From Akkermansiaceae bacterium UBA1506 (GTDB lineage: Bacteria; Verrucomicrobiota; Verrucomicrobiia; Verrucomicrobiales; DEV007): a stretch of DNA of 23,473 nucleotides. Made by a program: the position numbers and the translations under genes. Of the stretch, positions 1-8,035 are shown piece after piece (within the stretch, counting starts at the first letter, position 1; each line of letters starts with the position of its first letter). The notes beneath the pieces are model-generated. The model had not been told where the DNA came from, did not search any database, and saw only the letters and a list, made by a program, of their open reading frames with translations. The stretch lies in NCBI GenBank assembly GCA_002323995.1, contig DCQY01000113.1:1836-25308 (forward strand), written 5' to 3'.

Positions 1-1
1 A

Positions 2-25
2 GGCGGAAAAGGCGGAAAAGGCGGC
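2..25 (+). repeat. Short tandem repeat GGCGGAAAA, coding
   Basis: The unit GGCGGAAAA occurs twice in a row, followed by a partial third copy GGCGG. It is in frame with the EF-hand gene that follows and would encode Gly-Gly-Lys repeats. The array starts at the window edge, so its full length is unknown. Confidence 0.6.
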
Positions 26-337
26 ACTGGGGGAATGAGTCGAGAAGACTGGCGCAACCTGTCCGATGCGGAGCGGGCCAAGCTTCGCGAGCAGTTCCTC
101 GCCCGGATAGACACTAACGGGGACGGGAACATTGCTAAAAGCGAAGTGGGAGAGCGAGCTTGGGAATTTATGCGGCGTGGAGATAAAAACGGAGACGAAA
201 TGCTCTCTGAAACTGAACGTAATGAGATGCGCGCTGAGCGCGAAGCTGAACGGACCATGCGCGAACTTAACGGGGAATCTCCTTTTGGTGGCCCTAGAGG
301 AGGACGCGGCCCGGGAGGTGGCCCTCCTCAAGAGTGA
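2..337 (+). CDS. EF-hand domain protein, 5' end probably outside window
   Basis: This is a small calcium-binding-type protein. Numbered from the ATG at 35, two EF-hand loops are visible: residues 26-37 (D-T-N-G-D-G-N, ending in E at loop position 12) and 50-61 (D-K-N-G-D, again ending in E). The spacing of Asp/Asn at loop positions 1, 3 and 5 is canonical. The tail is Gly/Pro/Arg-rich and the middle is highly charged. The frame stays open upstream of the ATG to the window edge and encodes Gly-Gly-Lys repeats, so I infer that the true start lies upstream and the ATG at 35 is internal; a 100-residue protein starting there is the alternative. Secreted EF-hand proteins with low-complexity Gly-rich tracts are common in Planctomycetes and Verrucomicrobia. 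No partner or pathway can be assigned. It ends 3 bases from the convergent small membrane gene. Confidence 0.7.
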   Translation, partial: GGKGGKGGTGGMSREDWRNLSDAERAKLREQFLARIDTNGDGNIAKSEVGERAWEFMRRGDKNGDEMLSETERNEMRAEREAERTMRELNGESPFGGPRGGRGPGGGPPQE

Positions 338-340
338 TCT

Positions 341-556
341 CTAGAGGCGGCGTTTGCGACGAGGCTTGGCGTTTCTCCTCATCTCTTCCCGTTGTTTGAA
401 AAAGATGACGGCGCCGAGGATTGGCAGAAGGAGGATCAAAACAGTGTAAATCACACGGTGTTTAATTGGCACGCCTACGTCCCGCCAGCAGCAGAACAAA
501 GCGTAGGCCGATAGCAGCAGGATAAAGCTGCCTGCGATCCAGCTGAGAGTCTCCAT
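341..556 (-). CDS. Small two-helix membrane protein, PLDc_N-like
   Basis: A 71-residue protein with two predicted membrane helices, about residues 5-23 and 35-53, and a basic C-terminal tail (K-P-R-R-K-R-R). The second helix, with L-L-L-P-I-L-G-A-V-I-F-F, resembles the short 'phospholipase D nuclease N-terminal' membrane motif (PLDc_N), which often occurs alone in small proteins of unknown role. It starts at an ATG without a convincing Shine-Dalgarno. It lies downstream of the Bat operon on the same strand, 101 bases beyond the end of batDE, and may be read from that transcript or its own promoter. The basic tail on the cytoplasmic side fits the positive-inside rule. Function unknown. Confidence 0.6.
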   Translation of the reverse strand: METLSWIAGSFILLLSAYALFCCWRDVGVPIKHRVIYTVLILLLPILGAVIFFKQREEMRRNAKPRRKRRL

Positions 557-657
557 AAAATGGAGGTTATATCACTGCCACTATCCTCAATGGCAACATG
601 AAACAGTTGCGACTCCGGCAGGCGCGGTGCTGGTGACATAGTGGTCCAGCTTTGTTT

Positions 658-3261
658 CTAACTTAAAACGTTTTTAATACGTCTTACCTGATCTGCGGGC
701 ACCCAGCACTGCCTTTTATCAGCCAACTCCACCAGCAGCCACTCTTCCCTTTCCTCAATAATCCGCACTTCCAACCCGTCGTGGATGGGCTCGTTGAATG
801 CCTGCTGGTAACCATAAGCCGGTCCTTTACGGCCGTAGAGACTACCAGCCACCACAACGCCCTCACTTTCGGAGCGACTGGCGGCGAAAGCAGTGAAAAA
901 ACTCAAAAGGACCAACAACACCAAGACGAAGGTGACTCCAGTGAGGGAGATTTTGGTGCGGAAGCGATGGTGAATGAGCAGGAATACGATAAAGAACCAG
1001 ACGCTGATGACGAGGCCGGAGCTGAGCCAGCGAACTGGGATAAATTCGAGGCGGAGCTTACGTTTATCTTCAACCACATCAATACTAAGAGCGCGGGCGG
1101 CTTTGAGGCTATTGGTGACGTCTTCATCAAAAGGGCGAAAAATACGGGCCTGTCGGTAGCAGCTTATAGCACGACCGATCTCGCCAGCGTTGAACCAAGC
1201 GTTACCTGCGTTGAACCAGGCGGCGCCACTGCGTTTGTGATGGACAGCGGCAGCCTCGAACTTAAGCGCGCTCTGGGTGAAGAGGGACTCAGTAGTGTGT
1301 TCACCCGGCGTTGCGGCGAGAGCTTGTCCAAAGAGTCTGTTGGCTTCCGTCCACTCATCAGCATAGGTCATACTGCCGAGTAATAGAAAGGCGGCGATTG
1401 CCGGCAGGGTTCTGCGGAAGTGATCAAAAAGGCGTCGACCAAGCCTGTTAAGCTCAGGCACTTGGCTAGCTGGTTTGTGAAAAGCGAAGTTGGTGGCGTC
1501 TATGGCTGTGTGCATGTCGATGACGGCTTGCACATCAGTTTCACTAATGCCTCTTTCACGGAGACGCTGAGCTTCACCGGGCGTCCATGCCCCACCGGGC
1601 ATTGAAAAGCTGGTGGCGAGAAAATGGAGAAACGCTTCCCATTTTTCTTCAGTGCGCTCAGGTAGTTTTTTAAAGGCCTCGTAGGCTGCGGCCTGATCTC
1701 GATAGGCCGGGTTGATAGACCGTCTTCGTCGTTCCTTAACCCATGGTAGTAGGACGAAATATGTCCCCACCGCGGCTAGGCTGAGGATCAGCATGTTTTC
1801 GGCAAGCCAGCCAATGATTTGGTTCATTAAATCGCTCATGATTCCAGGCTGGTCATTGTGCCAGACTCCCGCCGCCTGATTAGTAAGAGTGATTTCAGGG
1901 GCGAGGCTACGGATGTCGAAAAAGTTTTTTCCATTGGCAGGTTTAACGTTGAGGGGTTGAGCTTTGGTCTGGAAGGTTTGATACGCTCCGATAGTAGGAT
2001 CAAAAATCTGGAACTGGAGGGACGGTAGCGCGGTCACTGTTGTGGTGAGTGGTCGGATCCGTCCCGTGAAGCCGGTGCCGTCTTTCAACCACTTGCGACT
2101 GTAGCCGTTACTGGGACGAAAGCGTCCACGGAGTGCCCTTTGTGCACTTAGCTCAGGCAGCTCCAGCATGCCATGAGGTGCATTAGAGGTAACTCGAAAT
2201 GCTACTTCTACGACTTCACCGACTTCTACCTCATTGTCGCTGAGACTGGTTTCGATAGAGACTGGAGCAAACAAGCCACTAAATGTTTCGGAGCGGCCTT
2301 TTTCAGGCAGCGGAAGGACTTTAATTGTCACCGCAGGCGCATTAACATAGAAGCGTTCAAAAACTTCGAGGGAAGCGAGTGGCTCAAAAAGGCCGTTGTT
2401 AAAGTAGGCGGCATAAGGGGCGAAGGCACCACCTTTCCCTTTAAGGTGAGCAATCTCTAATTTTGCCTCGGGTAGCTCAACTATACCAGGATCATTAAAC
2501 TTCACGTAAATTGGGAAGCTTACGACGCCAAACTTTTCGAACTGTTTGTTGGGTTCATTACTGGGCGGCGGAACGCGCTTGGCAATGATGCGACGCCCAC
2601 CGAAAGGCATGCCCATCTGATACTTCTCGAGATCAGTGTTACGAGGAACGATGATTTCCGAATTGGGGTAGGAGAAGACTTCCGGAAAACATCGCATTGA
2701 GCGTATCTGGTTAGTGATCAGATTAGCTTCCCAGCGCACATCAATGCGAAGCGGCTCACCAGTGTAGACTGTGGTCTTGGCTGGCGTCATCGTAAAAGTC
2801 ATAGCTTCGCTCTCACTCGGAGTAGATACGAGAATCTGACGGGCCAGAGTGCGATAAACGGTGGTATCAGATTGAAACTCAAAGGAGGGAATAGTGATAA
2901 GTCCCGCGTCGATTGCAATCAGGCTGATAGTGGCAATAGAAGCGACCTCTTCCTCGTTGTAGGCCTCCATTACATCGAGATTAATGATAGATATTCCGCT
3001 ATCAGGGCCCGGGGTCTCGAGCGGCTCGGCGACGGTCTCAGGGAACTTTACAACTGCGTTGATCGCCATATCAGTGAAGAAAGACGAGGCATCAATCTCG
3101 AGCTCGACGGTAGCTTTAAGAAGTGGAGTGATTAGTTCCACTGCCCCAGTATTCTCACTGGTGTTGACAACCGTGGGTGGTGGTGTCGACACGGAACCCT
3201 GACCGCTCGATCTGGAAATTGTGATCAGGCCAATAAGTAATACTGTGAGAAAGAAACGCAT
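658..3261 (-). CDS. batD: BatD-BatE fusion (oxygen-tolerance protein with TPR and SH3)
   Basis: Last gene of the Bat operon, about 867 residues from the ATG at 3261. That ATG overlaps the upstream stop as TAATG; an upstream TTG at 3267 is less likely. Order: signal peptide (1-22), long beta-rich periplasmic BatD region with repeated Ig-like stretches (about 30-480), membrane helix (about 488-507), cytoplasmic linker, a second hydrophobic segment (about 616-636), TPR helices with A-W-F-N-A-G-N-A-W-F-N-A-G-E-I-G-R-A (about 645-710), two membrane helices (about 745-795), and a C-terminal SH3-like domain (about 799-867). In many bacteria BatD (Ig-like, anchored) and BatE (TPR plus SH3) are separate adjacent genes; here one frame carries both. 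Bat proteins are linked to oxidative or envelope stress tolerance, but their biochemistry is poorly known. Identity as a Bat protein is firm from domains and context; exact domain borders are estimates. Confidence 0.85.
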   Translation of the reverse strand: MRFFLTVLLIGLITISRSSGQGSVSTPPPTVVNTSENTGAVELITPLLKATVELEIDASSFFTDMAINAVVKFPETVAEPLETPGPDSGISIINLDVMEAYNEEEVASIATISLIAIDAGLITIPSFEFQSDTTVYRTLARQILVSTPSESEAMTFTMTPAKTTVYTGEPLRIDVRWEANLITNQIRSMRCFPEVFSYPNSEIIVPRNTDLEKYQMGMPFGGRRIIAKRVPPPSNEPNKQFEKFGVVSFPIYVKFNDPGIVELPEAKLEIAHLKGKGGAFAPYAAYFNNGLFEPLASLEVFERFYVNAPAVTIKVLPLPEKGRSETFSGLFAPVSIETSLSDNEVEVGEVVEVAFRVTSNAPHGMLELPELSAQRALRGRFRPSNGYSRKWLKDGTGFTGRIRPLTTTVTALPSLQFQIFDPTIGAYQTFQTKAQPLNVKPANGKNFFDIRSLAPEITLTNQAAGVWHNDQPGIMSDLMNQIIGWLAENMLILSLAAVGTYFVLLPWVKERRRRSINPAYRDQAAAYEAFKKLPERTEEKWEAFLHFLATSFSMPGGAWTPGEAQRLRERGISETDVQAVIDMHTAIDATNFAFHKPASQVPELNRLGRRLFDHFRRTLPAIAAFLLLGSMTYADEWTEANRLFGQALAATPGEHTTESLFTQSALKFEAAAVHHKRSGAAWFNAGNAWFNAGEIGRAISCYRQARIFRPFDEDVTNSLKAARALSIDVVEDKRKLRLEFIPVRWLSSGLVISVWFFIVFLLIHHRFRTKISLTGVTFVLVLLVLLSFFTAFAASRSESEGVVVAGSLYGRKGPAYGYQQAFNEPIHDGLEVRIIEEREEWLLVELADKRQCWVPADQVRRIKNVLS

Positions 3262-5381
3262 TACCAATCCTTTTCGACTTTACCTTTATTAGCGACCGCT
3301 CGTTGCTGTTGTCTGAATTGGAGACTTCCTTGTTCTTCCATGAGAATATCTTCAACGGAATAGTTAGGTAGAGGGAGCGCCTGCATTTCGGCTCCGGCAG
3401 CGAGGTCCCCCTGCCCTTCCATGGAGGCGTTCATACCGCCTTCAGAATCACTGAACTCCATATCGTCCCAGTCTTCTTCCCAGTCTTCCCAGTCGCCCTC
3501 ATCCCAGTCTTCGGACTGGTCACTTGCGAGCAGGTCTAAAATGTCCTCAATTTTATCGATGGCGATCTGTTGCTGAAGTCGGGCATCTGGCCAGAAAGCC
3601 CACTTCCGCAGTTGTTCGGCGGCGCGATCCTGGGCCTCAATTCCCTCGGTAATGAGTTGGAGCGGCTCGCTGAGAATGGAAACTGGCATTTGTTCGGCGT
3701 CGACGCCTTCCGGGGTCATGGCCTGATCGAGTTCATCCATAAAAATACGGACGTGGTTAGCGGTTTCGATGAGATCGAGTTGATCGCTATGGAAACGAGT
3801 GGATTTAGCCACTGCGTCCTGAGGTGAAGTGAGGGATTGAGAGGCGGGGCCACGATGTTGTTGGGAACGCGATGGCACGTCGTTGCGGAGTTCAATCTGT
3901 CTTTTAAGAAGCTCCTGCAACATCTCAATGAGCTCCTGCATTTTTTCCTCAATATCCTGTTGGCGCTGTTCTGCTTCAGAAATCTGTTTCTGGTAGTCGG
4001 CGATCATTTGAGCAACAGGATCAAGACGCTGCCCGGCGCGATCGAAGTCGGGCTTCATTCTTCGAGCGTTGAGAAAGCGGCTCCGAGCCTGCATTACCAG
4101 CCCAAGGGCTGCCTTTGGTTCCTGCGAAGCCTGCGCTTCTGCCTGGGCTAGGAAACAGAGCCCTTCATTAAAGGCTAACGTCGCGAGTTGGTTATTGTCC
4201 ATTTGCTTGCTACCACCCTCTTCAATAATGAGGGTGAAAGCCTCGAGAGCCTCGCTGTAGCGTCCGGCTTTCTGGTGTTCAAGAGCGTCAGTGAGACGTT
4301 CTTCGACCCAGGGCTCTACAGCAGAAGTTGGTGTCATTAAATAAAACCCTGACAAAACTCCTATCACATAAGAAGAGATGACTTTGTTCGTGGCAGCTTT
4401 TGTAATGATGTGCCTTTCTGCGGTAATAAGTAAAAGCAGTGCCAGAATCATAAGTGGGATTCCGGCTTCACGGTAAGTCACGTAAGTTTGATCACCGATG
4501 CTGCCGGAAGCTGGCTTTTCAGCGATGTAGTCGAGGTAGAGTCCGGCGAGGTCGAAACTAGATGCTCCGACTGATTGGTAGGTGGCATTATCAATGCCCC
4601 GAACTAGTTCTCCAAGCTCCTTGTCCTTGAGGCGAGTTGTGACAAAGTCCCCCTCGTATTTGAGGTAGGTGCGCTGCCCTTCCTCATCAGTGATGGGAAT
4701 ACGGGAACCGGCCGAGGGATCTCCCACACCAATGAGTAAAAGCCCGACTCCGTTCTCTTCGAGGAGTTCTTCGACACGCTCGTTCTGGGCGCCGTGTTCT
4801 TCCCCATCAGTAAGAACGATGAGGTCATGCATTCCTTCCCGACCTTCGAGCAGTAGATTATCGATACTCTTTTCGACAGCAGAGAGGAGGACTGTTCCAC
4901 CAAAGTCGACGGCGCGCGTTGTGGCTTGGTCGAGCATGTAGCGTACAAAATTGTAGTCGTAAGTCAGCGGGCAGAGAATATTCGAATTACCCGCATAGAT
5001 AACGAGACCCACCCGCTCGGTGCTTAAGGTATCAAGAACGTCTCGAATTCCATTTTTGGAGGCATTCAGTCGATTTGGGGAAGCGTCTTCGGCGAGCATG
5101 GAGCGGGACACGTCGAGGACGAAGACAACATCACGCCCACTCTGGGAGACGCTATTTCGCTGCGGATCAAAGCCAGGTTTAGCTGTAGCAATAACCATGA
5201 TCGTCAGGGCCGCAAGACGGGCGTTGTCACGCCATTTAGCGTAGGGTGGAGGTTTACCCGAACCCATTTCTTCAAGTAGGATCCGCCGCCGCAGCCTGGC
5301 ATAGCGTAGAATGCCGGCTAGTGGAATCACCGCCAACAGCAACAACAGCATCCAAGGTTGTTGGAAGATAAATGGGATCAT
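3261..5381 (-). CDS. batB: BatB-BatC fusion: VWA membrane protein with TPR domain
   Basis: About 706 residues from the ATG at 5381, which overlaps the batA stop as ATGA; an upstream TTG (5399) would only extend it six codons. N-terminal helices at about 5-22 and 55-70 are followed by a von Willebrand A domain with the MIDAS motif D-V-S-R-S (90-94) and L-T-D-G-E. Two more membrane segments (about 305-350) lead to a TPR region (about 350-440), a Gln/Glu-rich coiled coil (about 465-500) and a strongly acidic, Trp-containing tail (about 620-650). The VWA part matches BatB and the TPR part matches BatC, usually separate genes. VWA domains bind partners through a metal ion, and MoxR ATPases commonly act on VWA proteins. 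It probably sits in the inner membrane with the other Bat proteins. The BatC assignment rests on TPR content and gene order. Confidence 0.85.
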   Translation of the reverse strand: MIPFIFQQPWMLLLLLAVIPLAGILRYARLRRRILLEEMGSGKPPPYAKWRDNARLAALTIMVIATAKPGFDPQRNSVSQSGRDVVFVLDVSRSMLAEDASPNRLNASKNGIRDVLDTLSTERVGLVIYAGNSNILCPLTYDYNFVRYMLDQATTRAVDFGGTVLLSAVEKSIDNLLLEGREGMHDLIVLTDGEEHGAQNERVEELLEENGVGLLLIGVGDPSAGSRIPITDEEGQRTYLKYEGDFVTTRLKDKELGELVRGIDNATYQSVGASSFDLAGLYLDYIAEKPASGSIGDQTYVTYREAGIPLMILALLLLITAERHIITKAATNKVISSYVIGVLSGFYLMTPTSAVEPWVEERLTDALEHQKAGRYSEALEAFTLIIEEGGSKQMDNNQLATLAFNEGLCFLAQAEAQASQEPKAALGLVMQARSRFLNARRMKPDFDRAGQRLDPVAQMIADYQKQISEAEQRQQDIEEKMQELIEMLQELLKRQIELRNDVPSRSQQHRGPASQSLTSPQDAVAKSTRFHSDQLDLIETANHVRIFMDELDQAMTPEGVDAEQMPVSILSEPLQLITEGIEAQDRAAEQLRKWAFWPDARLQQQIAIDKIEDILDLLASDQSEDWDEGDWEDWEEDWDDMEFSDSEGGMNASMEGQGDLAAGAEMQALPLPNYSVEDILMEEQGSLQFRQQQRAVANKGKVEKDW

Positions 5382-6403
5382 GGGACGGTTCTTAACCAAG
5401 TTGCTTCGAGCCAGAAGGCAAAACCAAGGAAGCCGACTGCTGCACTAAGTGGCACCCAGAACCACTCAGAAACGCGAGTGTAAGTTCGCGATACGATTCG
5501 AGCGCGTTCGAGCTCGTCGATTTCCTTATAAACAGCGAGGAGAGAATCGTAATCCGTGGCGGTTCGGAAGACGCCGCCGGTCTCATTACTGATATGTTCG
5601 AGAATACGCTCGGCTTCGGACCGCTGAGCGACAGCCATTTCGTTTGTTCCCCGGGGGCGATCGCCCAAACTGATACTGTAGATGCGGCAACCCCATTGTT
5701 GAGCAAGTCCAGCGGCTTCGAGTGGCAAGTGGTTACCTGAATTATTTTCACCATCAGTCAGGAGAATAACGACGCGGCTGGCGATTTCACCTTCAAGGGA
5801 TCGCATTTCTCGGACTTCTGGATCGTCAAGTTGTTTGAGTCGTGCGGACGCGACGGCAAGGGCATCACCGTAGGCGGTACCATCTTCGTTGGGGCGCTCC
5901 TGGATTGTAAGATCGCGCACGATACTCAGAAGAGCGTTATGTCCGAGCGTGAGGGGGCTGCGAGTATCAGCGTAGCGGGCAAATGTGATTAGGCCAATGA
6001 GGTCACCGTCGCGCCCTTCAAGGCCTTCTCCGTCACCGGCAATGAATCGTTCGACCAGTTCTTTGGCCACTTCTATGCGCGGTTTGCCGCGGCCGTCCGA
6101 AAGTTTCATATCCATACTCATGCTGGAGGACACATCGATCAGCATTTCGATAGCAATTCCTTCAGAAACTTGGGCAGCGTGATCAGTGCCAGCTTGCGGC
6201 CGCGCCAAGGCAACGACAAGTAATGTCAATCCAAGGGTTCTGATTACCGGCGGGATCCAAAGAAAGCGGGCCCGCCCGGATGTTGCATGGTCCCAAAGCT
6301 GAAGCGATGGGACGGACAAGGTGGCGCGTTGCCGACGCCGCCAAAGAACCACAATCAGTGGTAAGGGCGTCAACAGTAGAGCCCAAGGCATGCCGAAGAT
6401 CAT
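5378..6403 (-). CDS. batA: BatA: VWA-domain inner-membrane protein
   Basis: A 341-residue protein with an N-terminal helix (about 6-21), a second helix (about 50-67), a VWA domain and a C-terminal helix (about 315-337), the usual BatA plan. The MIDAS motif is complete: D-V-S-S-S at 90-94, a Thr in G-T-A-Y-G-D-A-L, and L-T-D-G-E-N-N. BatA and BatB are paralogues thought to form a membrane complex served by the MoxR ATPase. Its ATG overlaps the stop of the preceding gene (ATGA at 6403-6400) and its own stop overlaps the batB start (ATGA at 5381-5378), indicating translational coupling on both sides. Length and motif order are typical. Confidence 0.92.
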   Translation of the reverse strand: MIFGMPWALLLTPLPLIVVLWRRRQRATLSVPSLQLWDHATSGRARFLWIPPVIRTLGLTLLVVALARPQAGTDHAAQVSEGIAIEMLIDVSSSMSMDMKLSDGRGKPRIEVAKELVERFIAGDGEGLEGRDGDLIGLITFARYADTRSPLTLGHNALLSIVRDLTIQERPNEDGTAYGDALAVASARLKQLDDPEVREMRSLEGEIASRVVILLTDGENNSGNHLPLEAAGLAQQWGCRIYSISLGDRPRGTNEMAVAQRSEAERILEHISNETGGVFRTATDYDSLLAVYKEIDELERARIVSRTYTRVSEWFWVPLSAAVGFLGFAFWLEATWLRTVP

Positions 6404-7161
6404 GGGTCGAGCTCCTTTCTCAACTGTTGGTGAAGCTCAGCATGAAGGGGCTCGTCCCCTGCAAGGGAATAGAGTTTTTCCTCTAGATTTTCCCGCAGTT
6501 TGTCGGAGATAACCGCCCCTTTTTTATTCAGGATCGTTTCAAGGTCTTTGTGGGTGATAGTCGAGGCCCTGAGAATAGAACTAAAGTCGCTGGCGCCTAA
6601 GTTATGGCAGTGTTCAGGCTCGACCGAAATACTCAACTTGAGGCGTATCAGGAAAATGAGAAGTAAGGCTCCCGCAACCACGAAAAGCAGAGGGATAAAG
6701 ACCGACGGTGACATAACTTGGTCTGAAGCGGCTTGAGGAAGCGGTTCGGGAACAGAGACGTTATCAGCCAGTTCAAAAGGTTCCACAGGGAGGCTTACTT
6801 TGGGAAGTGAAACCTTACGTGGTCCAGTCGTTTCAGTTAGTTCAACAGAAATCTCACTCAGGGTAATATTCCCGGACGAAAGTGGCTGTAGCATAAGGCG
6901 CTCACCCTGATAGTACTTTCCGTTGACGAGAGCGATGGGAACTTTTTCGCGAGCGACGAGATGTAGTTGAGGGTGAGAAGGAATTTTGAGATCAAACTCT
7001 GCGTAGTCTTCGCGATTCATTTCCACCCACAAGGTGATGAGGTCGCCGGGTTTAGCTGTTGCTGGTTTGAACGAGGCAGAAAGACCACCGAGATCCTTTG
7101 CTGGGAGTGTCGGAGCCGTTAGCCAGAGCAGACCAACCATTTGGGCGATAATGGAACGCAT
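6400..7161 (-). CDS. BatD-like single-pass membrane protein between DUF58 and batA
   Basis: A 253-residue protein: signal peptide (about 1-21), a beta-rich extracytoplasmic domain (about 25-140) containing K-P-G-D-L-I-T-L and several Thr/Pro-rich strands, one membrane helix (about 153-172), and a helical cytoplasmic tail of about 80 residues. This position in many moxR operons holds a DUF4381 protein; here the N-terminal half instead resembles the Ig-like repeats of BatD. I infer an accessory Bat component that senses or binds something in the periplasm and signals inward through the tail. It starts 4 bases after the DUF58 stop and its own stop overlaps the batA ATG. I do not recognise a named family with certainty. 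Confidence 0.75.
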   Translation of the reverse strand: MRSIIAQMVGLLWLTAPTLPAKDLGGLSASFKPATAKPGDLITLWVEMNREDYAEFDLKIPSHPQLHLVAREKVPIALVNGKYYQGERLMLQPLSSGNITLSEISVELTETTGPRKVSLPKVSLPVEPFELADNVSVPEPLPQAASDQVMSPSVFIPLLFVVAGALLLIFLIRLKLSISVEPEHCHNLGASDFSSILRASTITHKDLETILNKKGAVISDKLRENLEEKLYSLAGDEPLHAELHQQLRKELDP

Positions 7162-7165
7162 TTTT

Positions 7166-8035
7166 CTAACCCTTAGTTTCTTTGGTGAAGCGTCGCTGGC
7201 GAAGGTGAAAGAAAGTAATTAATGCTTGGACACAATCCTCACCTTCGGCGATTTCCATAAGGTTGATACCACTCTCCAACATTTCCTCCTGCAGGATTTC
7301 GTGGTAAGGGGCTCCACCAGTAGCCGCCTTCTTTAAATCGATGATGCGACGTTGGCTGTTTTCGGCATCGTGAATGTGAACCAACTCTGCGCCAGTTGAC
7401 CTCACAGTTTGTGACTCTAAGACATTGACCGCGTTAATATCATGGCGCCCGGCTAGTGCTCGCAGTTCTTCGAGGTAGTCCTTGGCAAGGAAATCAGAGA
7501 TAAGAAAGACGATGGAATGTTTTTGTGCCATGTGTCCGAAACGACGGAGAACAGACTCAAATTTCGTTCCGCGCCCTTCCGGTTCGAAGTTTAACAACGC
7601 ATCCATAATACGCAGCGTATGAGTGCGCCCCTTACCCGGAGGAATGACCAGTTCGACCTCGTTGGTAAAGAGAATTAGGCTGACGCGGTCCTGATTCTTA
7701 GCTGCCGCCATAGTCAGTAGCGAAGCGATTTGGGCAATCGTGTCGCGCTTTTGATTGTTGGAAGAATCCAAAACTGATGCCGAGACGTCCACGAGAAGGT
7801 AGAGGAACTGCTCGCGTTCTTCGATGTAACGCTTGATGTGAGGCTCACCAGTACGGGCGGTTACCCTCCAGTCCATCGAGCGCACGTCGTCGCCTGGTTG
7901 GTAGGGTCGGACATCCTCGAACTCAATGCCGTGGCCACGGAAAACCGAATGAAATTCGCCCGCGAGCAGGTGCTCAACCGGGCGGCGGCACTTCAATTCA
8001 AGAAGAGAGAGCCGGCTGTCAGTTTCGGTGATCAT
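7166..8035 (-). CDS. DUF58 domain protein (VWA-like), MoxR partner
   Basis: A 289-residue DUF58 protein. The family signature is clear: R-P-Y-Q-P-G-D-D-V-R-S-M-D-W at 43-56, followed by R-T-G-E-P-H-I-K-R-Y. A degenerate VWA fold follows, with L-V-D-V-S-A-S (MIDAS-like D-V-S-A-S, 83-87). No membrane helix is visible, so it is a cytoplasmic form; longer DUF58 proteins carry two N-terminal helices. DUF58 proteins almost always sit next to moxR and are the presumed adaptors between the ATPase and the BatA/BatB membrane proteins. The ATG overlaps the moxR stop as ATGA (8035-8032). The biochemical role of DUF58 is not established. Confidence 0.9.
   Translation of the reverse strand: MITETDSRLSLLELKCRRPVEHLLAGEFHSVFRGHGIEFEDVRPYQPGDDVRSMDWRVTARTGEPHIKRYIEEREQFLYLLVDVSASVLDSSNNQKRDTIAQIASLLTMAAAKNQDRVSLILFTNEVELVIPPGKGRTHTLRIMDALLNFEPEGRGTKFESVLRRFGHMAQKHSIVFLISDFLAKDYLEELRALAGRHDINAVNVLESQTVRSTGAELVHIHDAENSQRRIIDLKKAATGGAPYHEILQEEMLESGINLMEIAEGEDCVQALITFFHLRQRRFTKETKG

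Noticed and set aside
551..565. Inverted repeat CTCCATAAAATGGAG at the start of the small membrane gene
   Set aside because: Arms are only 5 bp and include coding sequence; likely chance.
781..1383. Plus-strand open frame of 200 codons inside batDE
   Set aside because: The antisense strand carries the TPR and SH3 parts of batDE; this frame has an implausible composition and no motif.
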